From Actinomycetes bacterium (GTDB taxonomy: Bacteria > Actinomycetota > Acidimicrobiia > Acidimicrobiales > RAAP-2): DNA of 7,592 nucleotides. Positions 1 through 5,828 of the stretch are shown here, one piece after another. Position 1 is the stretch's first letter; every line of letters starts with the position of its first letter. A program made the position numbers and the translations under genes. The stretch lies in contig JAJYZN010000030.1 of NCBI GenBank assembly GCA_021799915.1, positions 1 through 7,592 on the forward strand, written 5' to 3'. The notes beneath the pieces were generated by a model. It ran no database searches, was not told where the DNA came from, and was given only the letters and a program-made list of their open reading frames with translations.

Positions 1-8
1 CGTCGGCG

Positions 9-94
9 CGGAGGCGGTGGGATTTGAACCCACGGTACCCAGGGGGTACAACGGTTTTCGAGACCGTCCGATTCGGCCGCTCTCGCACGCCTCC
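9..94 (-). tRNA. tRNA-Ser, anticodon CGA
   Basis: Read on the minus strand, this folds as a class II (long variable arm) tRNA. The acceptor stem GGAGGCG pairs with CGCCTCC, and G follows as discriminator, as expected for tRNA-Ser. The anticodon stem ACGGT/ACCGT encloses the loop CTCGAAA, giving anticodon CGA (bases 60-58), which reads UCG. The variable arm is a 6-bp stem GTACCC/GGGTAC with a 3-base loop. The T arm is GTGGG-TTCAAAT-CCCAC. CCA is not encoded. It lies 11 bases after the tadA stop codon and may share that transcript. Confidence 0.97.
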
Positions 95-105
95 AGTCCG
101 AGAGC

Positions 106-606
106 CTACCGGTCCAGGCCGGTAACGGTGGGAGCTGTCGGGCGCGGTGTCGGTGCAGTCCGCCGTTCGGCGAAGAACCTCTGCAAGAGCGCGGCGGATT
201 CTTGGGCGAAGACCCCCGCCACTACCTCCACCTCGTGGTTCAGCCTCGGGTCGGAACAGATGTTGTAGACCGACCCGCAGGCGCCGGCACGGGGGTCGGC
301 TGCTCCGTACACGACGCGTCGCACCCGAGCGGCGACCAGGGCCCCGGCGCACATGGGGCAGGGCTCCAAGGTGACGAACACGGTCGTCTGATCGAGACGC
401 CACGCCGCCGACTCCTTCGCCACCTCACGCAGGACGAGGAGCTCGGCGTGGGCCGTGGGGTCCTGGCGCATCTCCCGCTCGTTGTGAGCCGTGGCGACGA
501 TCTGCTCGCCGAGAAGCGCGACGGCCCCGACTGGGACATCGCCATGAGCCATCGCTCGCTCGGCCTCGGCGAGGGCGAGGCGCATGTGCTCGCCGTCGCG
601 TGTCAT
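106..606 (-). CDS. tadA: tRNA-specific adenosine deaminase TadA
   Basis: TadA converts A34 of tRNA-Arg(ACG) to inosine in the cytosol, so that one tRNA can read several CGN codons. The 166-residue product has the cytidine/deoxycytidylate deaminase fold. The zinc ligand and proton shuttle are in TAHAEL (H53, E55), and the other two ligands are in PCPMCAGA (C83, C86). The N-terminal stretch MRLALAEAERAM followed by DVPVGAV matches the TadA family well, and length is typical. The annotated ATG has no clear Shine-Dalgarno; Met8 (ATG at 585) aligns with the usual family start region and is an alternative. The last 15 or so residues are a Pro/Arg/Thr-rich tail. The gene lies downstream of the tetR gene on the same strand (gap 108 bases) and just upstream of tRNA-Ser(CGA), a setting that fits tRNA metabolism. 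Confidence 0.96.
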   Translation of the reverse strand: MTRDGEHMRLALAEAERAMAHGDVPVGAVALLGEQIVATAHNEREMRQDPTAHAELLVLREVAKESAAWRLDQTTVFVTLEPCPMCAGALVAARVRRVVYGAADPRAGACGSVYNICSDPRLNHEVEVVAGVFAQESAALLQRFFAERRTAPTPRPTAPTVTGLDR

Positions 607-632
607 GCCGCGGCCGAAGTGCGTGCTGGTCT

Positions 633-646
633 CATCGACGTCGATG
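633..646. promoter_or_regulatory. 14-bp perfect palindrome upstream of tadA
   Basis: CATCGACGTCGATG is a perfect palindrome ending 27 bases before the tadA start, in the 108-base gap between tetR and tadA. On the minus strand a weak -10-like TAGCAT overlaps its edge (644-649), with no convincing -35. It could be a protein-binding site, but one 14-bp palindrome in a window of this size is not improbable by chance, and TCGACGTCGA-like words are common in high-GC genomes. The rest of the gap shows nothing recognisable. Confidence 0.25.
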
Positions 647-714
647 CTAACGAAACCATCAGACAGCTCCGCCGTCCGGCGCGCTCGAGTCGGGCTGGTG
701 CGGCAGGCGCTCGT

Positions 715-1389
715 TCAATCGCCCAAGTCCGACAGACCGAGGTCGACCAGGCGGACCGCGGCCTCGAGCAACCGATCGTCGACCGAATCGGGATCGATCA
801 GCCCGGCGATGCCGATCCCGTGAAAGAGCGCCACCACCAGCCTTGCCATCACCGACGGTGGCTCGTGTGTGGGAAGGTTCTCGCGCCCTGCTGTGAGGGC
901 GCGATCGAGCGTAAGGGTGGAGTCCGCGCGCTCATTTCGAGCGGGATCTGCCTGACTGCTGACAATCGCCTCGATCGCCCGAGCTTGCGCCCGGTCGATG
1001 TCGGCGAGCCGACTCCGGGCTTCGGGGTGGCGGACCGCGTAGAGCCAGAACTCCAAGTACAGGGCCGCCGAATCCCGCTCGTGCTCGAAGTTCTCTACGG
1101 CAAGTTGGACGAAATCACCCAGCCGCTCGCCGGCCGGGACGTCGGAAGCTCCGAGCGTCGAGCGCACTCGGGCGAACATCGCGGCGACGTAGTGCTCGAG
1201 CAATGACAGGAACAGGTCGTCTTTCCCGTCGAAATTGGAATAGACCGCCCCTTTCGTGAAGCCGGCTGCTGCCGCCACCTCTTCGAGCGTTGACTCGTGG
1301 TAACCCCGCCGGGCAAAGACGTCCGCTGCCGCCGCCAGGAGGTGCTCACGCGTCTGCTGCCGCCGCCGCTCGGGGGTCAGCGGATCCAC
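715..1389 (-). CDS. TetR/AcrR-family transcriptional repressor
   Basis: With the GTG at 1389 as start, the product has 224 residues, typical for TetR regulators. The N-terminal DNA-binding domain begins at TPERRRQQTREHLL. The helix-turn-helix lies at about residues 34-53, with the signature AGFTKGAVYSNFDGKDDLF (43-60). The remaining ~160 residues are the variable helical ligand-binding and dimerisation domain. The frame can also open at an ATG at 1425, but that start lies within the operators and promoter; the GTG has a -10-like CAAAAT exactly 7 bases upstream, fitting a leaderless transcript, and gives a normal N-terminus. It is divergent from a DrrAB-type exporter with two palindromic operators between them, so the likely role is repression of the exporter, relieved by a small-molecule substrate. 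The ligand cannot be read from the sequence. Confidence 0.93.
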   Translation of the reverse strand: MDPLTPERRRQQTREHLLAAAADVFARRGYHESTLEEVAAAAGFTKGAVYSNFDGKDDLFLSLLEHYVAAMFARVRSTLGASDVPAGERLGDFVQLAVENFEHERDSAALYLEFWLYAVRHPEARSRLADIDRAQARAIEAIVSSQADPARNERADSTLTLDRALTAGRENLPTHEPPSVMARLVVALFHGIGIAGLIDPDSVDDRLLEAAVRLVDLGLSDLGD

Positions 1390-1396
1390 GAGGGTT

Positions 1397-1402
1397 ATTT
1401 TG
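1397..1402 (-). promoter_or_regulatory. candidate -10 box for the tetR gene (leaderless)
   Basis: On the minus strand CAAAAT is followed by 7 bases and then the GTG start at 1389, which would put the transcript start at the start codon. The -35 position (1420-1425, ATGCAA) is poor. This promoter would face and overlap the exporter promoter and lie beside operator 1, consistent with autorepression. It is an inference from spacing and is weaker than the exporter promoter. Confidence 0.4.
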
Positions 1403-1428
1403 CCATACTTACGAGTATCTTGCATACT
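1400..1428 (+). promoter_or_regulatory. promoter of the ABC exporter operon
   Basis: The -35 is TTGCCA (1400-1405, five of six bases of the sigma-70 consensus). A 17-base spacer follows, then the -10 CATACT (1423-1428, four of six). Seven bases later comes the ATG at 1436, so the transcript probably starts at or beside the first codon: a leaderless mRNA, common in Actinomycetota. The absence of any Shine-Dalgarno before that ATG fits. The spacer, -10 and start point are covered by two operator copies. Confidence 0.7.
1404..1418. promoter_or_regulatory. operator 1, probable TetR-family binding site
   Basis: ATACT-TACG-AGTAT (1405-1418) is an inverted repeat with 5-bp arms around 4 bases. It differs from operator 2 at one base of the core (T for G) and in the outermost base of the right arm (C at 1419 in place of G). 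It lies in the spacer of the exporter promoter, just after its -35 box, 19 bases upstream of operator 2. Confidence 0.75.
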
Positions 1429-1438
1429 GACGAGTATG
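1423..1438. promoter_or_regulatory. operator 2, probable TetR-family binding site
   Basis: CATACT-GACG-AGTATG is an inverted repeat with perfect 6-bp arms around 4 bases. It covers the exporter -10 box and the predicted transcript start, and its right arm contains the ATG of the ATPase gene. Binding here would block RNA polymerase directly. It is the more symmetrical of the two copies and so probably the higher-affinity site. Confidence 0.78.
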
Positions 1439-2422
1439 AACCGAGGCAGTGCTTCCCGGCCTGGCCTTCACGACCGGGCGATCGGTGGGATCCAAGCGGA
1501 GGGATTGAGGAGGGAGTTCGGAGAGGTGACCGCTGTCGACGGCGTCGACCTCGAGGTGCAGCCCCACGAGATCTACGGGTTCCTGGGACCCAACGGCGCC
1601 GGCAAGTCGACGCTGGTGCGCATGCTGTGCACCCTCTTGAAGCCAACCTCGGGCCGGGCGACGGTGGCCGGCCACGACGTCGTGAGCGAGCCGCAAGCTG
1701 TACGCGTCCGTATCGGCGTCGCCCTGCAGGAGGCAGCCCTCGACCAATTGCAGACCGGGCGTGAGCTGCTCCGCCTCCAAGGGAGGCTGTTCGGTCTCAC
1801 TACGGCGCAGATCGACCGACGGGTGGGCGATGTCCTGGGGATGGTGGACATCGGCGATGCGATCGACCGGCGGGTGGGGGGCTATTCGGGCGGGATGAAG
1901 AGGCGGCTGGACCTGGCGATGGCCCTCATCCACAATCCCCAGGTCTTGTTCCTCGACGAGCCCACGACGGGCCTCGACCCGGTCAGCCGCACGACGGTCT
2001 GGGAGGAGGTGTCGCGTCTCAACAGCGAGCAGGGGATGACCATTTTCCTCACCACCCAGTACCTCGAGGAGGCAGACGTCCTCGCCGATCGCGTGGGCAT
2101 CATCAGCGAGGGCCGCCTGGTGGCCGAAGGCACTCCGCACGCATTGAAGCGCTCGCTCGGGGACGACCTGGTGGTCGCCGAGGTCCTCGGAGACGATCCG
2201 GACAGTCTGCAGACCATCGCTCGACTGCCGGGGGTGCGATCGGTAGCCCGTGACGGCGATCGGATCATCCTTCGTGCCTCTGACGGACCTGCACTCCTCA
2301 GCCCCCTGGCACTCGCCCTCTCCGAAGGCAGTTTCCAGGTATCGAGCATCTCCGTGCGCACCCCCACGCTCGACGACGTGTTCCTGGAGCTCACCGGCGC
2401 CCGAATCGAGGCAGCCGAATGA
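1436..2422 (+). CDS. ABC transporter ATP-binding protein, DrrA type
   Basis: This is the ATPase of a two-gene ABC-2 exporter of the daunorubicin-resistance (DrrA) type, working at the cytosolic face of the membrane with the permease encoded next. The 328-residue product carries Walker A GPNGAGKST (51-59), the Q-loop glutamine in ALQEAALD (Q98), the signature YSGGMKRRLDLAMALI (from 150), Walker B LFLDEPTTGLD (171-181), and TTQYLEEAD (206-214), where the usual switch histidine is glutamine (Q208), as is common in DrrA-like proteins. The C-terminal ~100 residues match the accessory domain of this family, ending TPTLDDVFLELTG. The ATG at 1436 is preferred over a TTG further upstream, which falls in the promoter. 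The substrate is unknown: hydrophobic drugs, antibiotics or lipids are all possible. The stop overlaps the permease start (ATGA). Confidence 0.95.
   Translation: MNRGSASRPGLHDRAIGGIQAEGLRREFGEVTAVDGVDLEVQPHEIYGFLGPNGAGKSTLVRMLCTLLKPTSGRATVAGHDVVSEPQAVRVRIGVALQEAALDQLQTGRELLRLQGRLFGLTTAQIDRRVGDVLGMVDIGDAIDRRVGGYSGGMKRRLDLAMALIHNPQVLFLDEPTTGLDPVSRTTVWEEVSRLNSEQGMTIFLTTQYLEEADVLADRVGIISEGRLVAEGTPHALKRSLGDDLVVAEVLGDDPDSLQTIARLPGVRSVARDGDRIILRASDGPALLSPLALALSEGSFQVSSISVRTPTLDDVFLELTGARIEAAE
2408..2411 (+). promoter_or_regulatory. ribosome binding site of the permease gene
   Basis: GAGG lies 7 bases before the ATG at 2419, inside the end of the ATPase gene. It supports this start over a later in-frame GTG and fits translational coupling through the ATGA overlap. 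Confidence 0.6.
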
Positions 2423-3258
2423 GCCGCGGCGATACCCTCGGAGCTTCCGTGATCTCCGACAGCGAAGTGTCGAGCGACGATCCGGTCCAAGGACGGGCTG
2501 CCGGGTTCTGGCGTGACCTCGCCGCGATCGCAACTCGAGCCCTCCGGCAAATGCGGCGCGAGCCGGTGTCGTTCCTCCCTGCGGTCTTCATCCCGGCCTT
2601 CTTCTACGTGGTCAACCTCGGCGCACTGGGCAGGCTCGCCGCGAAAGGTGGGCTGGACTACAAGGAGTACCTGCTGCCGATGGCCATCGCTTTCGCCGTG
2701 ACCGGAGTCTCTCGAGCACCGACCCTCGTGACCGACATCCAGAGTGGGTACTTCGACCGGCTCTGTCTCACGCCGATCCGCCGCCTCGCGCTCCTGCTGG
2801 GCCTCATGGCGGCGGATGTCGTGGTGATCGTCGCACTGACCATCCCAGTCCTCATCCTCGGCTTCGCCGTCGGGGTCAGGTTCTCCACGGGGATCGGGGG
2901 CGTGCTGGTCTTCATCGCTCTGGCGGCGCTCTGGGGGTTGGTGTTCACCGGCTTTCCCTACGCGGTCGCACTGAAGACCGGCAGCCCGGCAGCAGTGAAC
3001 GCGACGTTCGTCGTGTTCTTTCCCTTCGCCTTCCTCACCGACGCCATCATTCCCAAGCAGGATCTGACGAGCTGGTTCTCGACGGTAGCTACCTATAACC
3101 CCGTGACCTACCTGCTCGGCGCGCTTCGCTCGGTCATCATCGGGGGCTGGCAGGTGCGCCCGCTCCTGGGCGGGATTGCAGCGCTGGCCGGCCTCGGCCT
3201 CGTGAGCATGACCCTCGCGCTCTTGGCACTGCGCGGAAGGATCCGGCGGGGCGCCTGA
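2419..3258 (+). CDS. ABC-2 type transporter permease, DrrB type
   Basis: This is the membrane partner of the DrrA-like ATPase. The 279-residue product has about 45 cytosolic residues, then six probable membrane segments at about 51-71, 85-105, 122-150, 158-186, 192-211 and 247-271, the usual ABC-2 arrangement. The conserved block around residues 108-121 (IQSGYFDRLCLTPI) and the later YNPVTYLLGALRSVI (226-240) are typical of DrrB/NodJ-like permeases, where a segment ending L-x-x-P after an 'E/Q-x-G-x-x-D' start contacts the ATPase. Its ATG overlaps the ATPase stop by 4 bases, so the two are co-transcribed and translationally coupled. No third gene follows: the next gene converges after 38 bases. 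A GCGCC/GGCGC pair over the stop codon (3251-3270) is too weak, and lacks a T-tract, to call a terminator. Confidence 0.94.
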   Translation: MSRGDTLGASVISDSEVSSDDPVQGRAAGFWRDLAAIATRALRQMRREPVSFLPAVFIPAFFYVVNLGALGRLAAKGGLDYKEYLLPMAIAFAVTGVSRAPTLVTDIQSGYFDRLCLTPIRRLALLLGLMAADVVVIVALTIPVLILGFAVGVRFSTGIGGVLVFIALAALWGLVFTGFPYAVALKTGSPAAVNATFVVFFPFAFLTDAIIPKQDLTSWFSTVATYNPVTYLLGALRSVIIGGWQVRPLLGGIAALAGLGLVSMTLALLALRGRIRRGA

Positions 3259-3296
3259 GCCGGGGGGCGCGCAACCGATCGGCGAGGTACGGGCGG

Positions 3297-4553
3297 TCAG
3301 TTGCCGAAGTCCCAGCCTTCGCCACGTTCGTACTGGCGAATGACGTTCTTGGCGATCAGGATCTTGTGCACCTCGTCGGGACCGTCGGCCAACCGCAGCG
3401 TGCGCGCACCTTGGTACATCGCGGCCAGCGGAAGATCGTTCGACACTCCCGCAGCGCCCCACACCTGAATGGCCCGGTCGACGACGCGCTCGTAGGCCGC
3501 AGGGACGAAGATCTTGATGGCCGAGATATCGGTGCGGGCATCCTGGTCGTCACGGTCGGTCCGCTCAGCAGCATGGATGGTCATCAGCCTGGCTGCTTGG
3601 ATGTCCTGGTAGCTGTCCGCAATGAAACCTTGTATGAACTGCTTGTCCTTGAGAAGCCCTCCGTGGACCTCTCGAGTGGTAGCACGCTCGACCATGAGAT
3701 CGAAGGCTCGCCACATCTGCCCGACGGAATTCATGCAGTGGTAGATGCGACCGGCTCCAAGGCGGTCCTGGGCTGCACGGTGCCCGTCGCCGACATTGCC
3801 CAGCAGGTTCTCCAGGGGGACGCGGACGTCGTCATAGATCACCTCGCAGTGGTCAGAGGTCGAACGACCCCAGATGCCGATCCCGCGCACCACGTTCACG
3901 CCCCGAGCGCTCGTGGGAACGATGATCTGGGCCATCTGCCCGGGGCGCCCGGTCTCCCCGGTCTCGTCGTGGACACGGCACATGACGATGAAGAAGTCGG
4001 CGTCGATGCCATTCGAGGTGAACCACTTGTGACCGTTGATGACCCAGTGGTCACCGTCGCGCACCGCCGTCGTGTCGAGCGAGCGGGGATCGGAACCCGG
4101 GTTGTGGGGCTCGGTCATGGAGAACCCCGACTCCATGGTGCCCTCCACGAGAGGCACGAGCCACTTGCGCTTCTGCTCCTCGGTCCCGTATTTGAGAAGT
4201 ATGCGCTGATTTCCGGAATTGGGTGCCACGACGCCGAAGAGCTTCGCTGCTCCGAGCGCGTAGGCCAGGACCTCGTTCATGTACGCGTGGCCCAGGAAGT
4301 CCAGCCCCATGCCGCCGTACTCTGGCGGTAGGTGCGGCGCCCACAGCCCAGCCCTGCGGACGCGCTCTTGGATCTCCTCGCGCAATTCGTGAGCGCGACG
4401 ACGGTCACCTTCTGTGAGCTCCCTGCCTTCTCTTGACGGCCAGAGCACGCGCTCGTTCGGCAGGATCCACTCGTTGACGATCTCTGCCGTCCGTAGGCGG
4501 ATGTCGTTGATCCGCTCGTCCAGGGTCGGCACCGGCTTCACGTTCATTGCCAT
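3297..4553 (-). CDS. acyl-CoA dehydrogenase, ACAD10/11-like (FadE-type)
   Basis: This FAD-dependent enzyme would oxidise an acyl-CoA to the trans-2-enoyl-CoA in the cytosol, passing electrons to an electron-transfer flavoprotein. The 418-residue product has the three usual domains: an N-terminal helical domain with PPEYGGMGLDFLG (76-88), the FAD/substrate segment FSMTEPHNPGSDP (144-156) with KWFTSNG (176-182) and a beta domain ending GRSTSDHCEVIYDDVRVP (229-246), and the C-terminal helical domain with QVWGAAGVSND (363-373). Near the end, TLRLADGPDEVH (385-396) puts aspartate (D390) where medium-chain enzymes have the catalytic glutamate; this and the motif around it resemble the ACAD10/11 and mycobacterial FadE2 subgroup. 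The frame stays open upstream through the tRNA gene, but AGGAGG 7 bases before the ATG at 4553 fixes the start. It converges on the exporter operon. The substrate cannot be inferred from context. Confidence 0.94.
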   Translation of the reverse strand: MAMNVKPVPTLDERINDIRLRTAEIVNEWILPNERVLWPSREGRELTEGDRRRAHELREEIQERVRRAGLWAPHLPPEYGGMGLDFLGHAYMNEVLAYALGAAKLFGVVAPNSGNQRILLKYGTEEQKRKWLVPLVEGTMESGFSMTEPHNPGSDPRSLDTTAVRDGDHWVINGHKWFTSNGIDADFFIVMCRVHDETGETGRPGQMAQIIVPTSARGVNVVRGIGIWGRSTSDHCEVIYDDVRVPLENLLGNVGDGHRAAQDRLGAGRIYHCMNSVGQMWRAFDLMVERATTREVHGGLLKDKQFIQGFIADSYQDIQAARLMTIHAAERTDRDDQDARTDISAIKIFVPAAYERVVDRAIQVWGAAGVSNDLPLAAMYQGARTLRLADGPDEVHKILIAKNVIRQYERGEGWDFGN

Positions 4554-4560
4554 CGCGGAA

Positions 4561-4566
4561 CCTCCT
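4561..4566 (-). promoter_or_regulatory. strong Shine-Dalgarno of the acyl-CoA dehydrogenase
   Basis: On the minus strand AGGAGG stands 7 bases before the ATG at 4553. A second in-frame ATG two codons later would be 13 bases away, so the first is preferred. This is the only full consensus Shine-Dalgarno I see in the window. It excludes the longer open frame, which would run through tRNA-Ser(GGA). Confidence 0.85.
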
Positions 4567-4610
4567 GCTCGTTCGGGCCGTTCGGAAGCACACGGGCCGT
4601 GTCGTCGTGG

Positions 4611-4695
4611 CGGAGGCGGTGGGATTTGAACCCACGGTGGGTTGCCCCACACACGATTTCCAATCGTGCCGATTCGGCCGCTCTCGCACGCCTCC
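4611..4695 (-). tRNA. tRNA-Ser, anticodon GGA
   Basis: On the minus strand the acceptor stem GGAGGCG pairs with CGCCTCC, with discriminator G. The anticodon stem CACGA/TCGTG encloses TTGGAAA, giving anticodon GGA (bases 4661-4659), which reads UCC and UCU. The long variable arm is GTGGG-GCAA-CCCAC. The T arm is identical to that of tRNA-Ser(CGA) at 9-94, as are the acceptor and D-arm regions. CCA is not encoded. It lies 113 bases downstream of the potassium-channel gene and 57 bases upstream of the acyl-CoA dehydrogenase; no T-tract terminator is visible after it, so read-through is possible. A -10-like TAACCT at 4732-4737 is the only promoter hint seen. Confidence 0.97.
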
Positions 4696-4808
4696 GGAAG
4701 TACTCGCGAGATCCGCGGTACGAACTGGCCAAGGTTACCCGTCCCGTCGAGACGCGGCCGACGGCGTCAGGCGGCACACGGCCGCCGATCAACACGCCGG
4801 AGGTCCGG

Positions 4809-5828
4809 TCACGACGCCACTCGCGACGGTCCCCTCGCGCCGAGTGGTTCGGCAACCAGAAGGCGGTCGCCAGGGGAAACCTCTGGGTCGTCGACCACGC
4901 CCAAATCGACCGAGCCGCCCTTGACGATCCCGAGGACGAGCCCGCCCCGGTCGCGGCGCACCGCGCTCAACGGCTTGCCGTACGTCTCGGGCTCGACCGG
5001 CACCTCGATCAGCGAGTGCTCCTCGGAGTCGATGAGCTGTTCGACGAGCCTCCCTGCATGAGGCGTCTCGAGGCTCTTGGCGATCGTGTGCGCCACGAGG
5101 TGGTCGGCGGACACCGTCTGCTCGACGCCGAGTGCCTCCAGGGCGTGGCGCACGCTCTGGGAGCTCGTGAGCGCGGTGAGCGGGATACCGGGTGCCTCTT
5201 GGCGAAGAAGCACCGCGCTCACCAGGACGTCCCCGTCGGTCTCCGCGGTGATCAAGGCGTGTTGAGCCCCGGCCGGCTTGGCGCGGCGGATCACCGAGGG
5301 GTCCGTGGGAAGGCCGCGTATGACGTGTACTGCCTCTGGCATCGTCGTCGGGTCCACGTCGGCGACCAAGACGACGGCGTCATCGGCTTTCACGAGCTCG
5401 TCGACGATCGCCGGCACCGTCGGGTGCATACCGACGACGAGGCGGTAGGAGCCGACCGGAAAATTGCTGTCCAATTGCATGATCCTCCGAAGTCCGGCCG
5501 ATACCGACACCCCGGCGACGACTGCGAACAGGGCGCCGAGGATCGGGATGGCAGTGAGCATGACAGCCGAGGCCACGATCCGACCTGAGGCGTTGTGTGG
5601 CACGACGTCTCCATACCCGACCGTGGTGGCAGTGGTGATGGCCCAGTAGAGCCCAGTGGTGAACGGGAGGTGCTGCGTGGCGGCGAAGACCTCGCCACCG
5701 ACCGCGACCACCAGAGCGAAAGCGCTCGCGAGCACGGCGAGGTGGATCCGGTGGCTGGCCTTGACCAGCCGAGCCATGAGCAGGTACACGGCATCAGTCT
5801 GCCGCGCCTTTGGGAAACGTGCCGACAC
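4809..5828 (-). CDS. two-TM potassium channel with RCK (TrkA-N/TrkA-C) domain
   Basis: This 339-residue inner-membrane protein is a voltage-insensitive K+ channel subunit of the MthK/Kch type, acting as a tetramer. Membrane helix 1 spans about 28-50, and the pore loop carries the selectivity filter TVGYGD (69-74). Helix 2 spans about 83-109. A cytosolic RCK_N (TrkA-N) Rossmann domain follows from about 128 (YRLVVGMHPTVPAIVDEL) to 240, then an RCK_C (TrkA-C) domain from about 258 to 328 ending PGDRLLVAEP. The Rossmann glycine motif is degenerate (GMHPTV), so gating may not involve NAD. A GTG start at 5828 with GGGGGAG 4 bases upstream overlaps the preceding MFS gene by 35 bases. A GTG at 5789 or an ATG at 5777 would remove the overlap without cutting the first helix. 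Either way the two genes form an operon. Confidence 0.92.
   Translation of the reverse strand: MSARFPKARQTDAVYLLMARLVKASHRIHLAVLASAFALVVAVGGEVFAATQHLPFTTGLYWAITTATTVGYGDVVPHNASGRIVASAVMLTAIPILGALFAVVAGVSVSAGLRRIMQLDSNFPVGSYRLVVGMHPTVPAIVDELVKADDAVVLVADVDPTTMPEAVHVIRGLPTDPSVIRRAKPAGAQHALITAETDGDVLVSAVLLRQEAPGIPLTALTSSQSVRHALEALGVEQTVSADHLVAHTIAKSLETPHAGRLVEQLIDSEEHSLIEVPVEPETYGKPLSAVRRDRGGLVLGIVKGGSVDLGVVDDPEVSPGDRLLVAEPLGARGPSRVAS

Noticed and set aside
202..1206. 334-codon plus-strand open frame antisense to tadA and tetR
   Set aside because: Both genes beneath it have catalytic or DNA-binding motifs; this frame has none.
3251..3270. Terminator between the permease and acyl-CoA dehydrogenase genes
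   Set aside because: The stem is only 5 bp with a 10-base loop and no T-tract on either strand, so it is not supportable as an intrinsic terminator.
1882..3462. 526-codon open frame antisense to the exporter genes
   Set aside because: It runs opposite well-supported ABC genes with recognisable motifs; its own translation is charged, low-complexity and without a family signature. Such frames are usual opposite GC-rich coding DNA.
4590..4602. ACACGGGCCGTGT as a terminator after tRNA-Ser(GGA)
   Set aside because: The stem is 5 bp with a 3-base loop and is not followed by a T-tract on the minus strand.
4554..4652. N-terminal extension of the acyl-CoA dehydrogenase frame
   Set aside because: It translates through part of tRNA-Ser(GGA) into a proline-rich string, whereas a full Shine-Dalgarno precedes the ATG at 4553.
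9..4695. Genomic island integrated at a tRNA-Ser gene
   Set aside because: The direct repeats are explained by homology of two complete, functional-looking tRNAs with different anticodons; there is no integrase or mobility gene between them, and the segment contains the housekeeping gene tadA.
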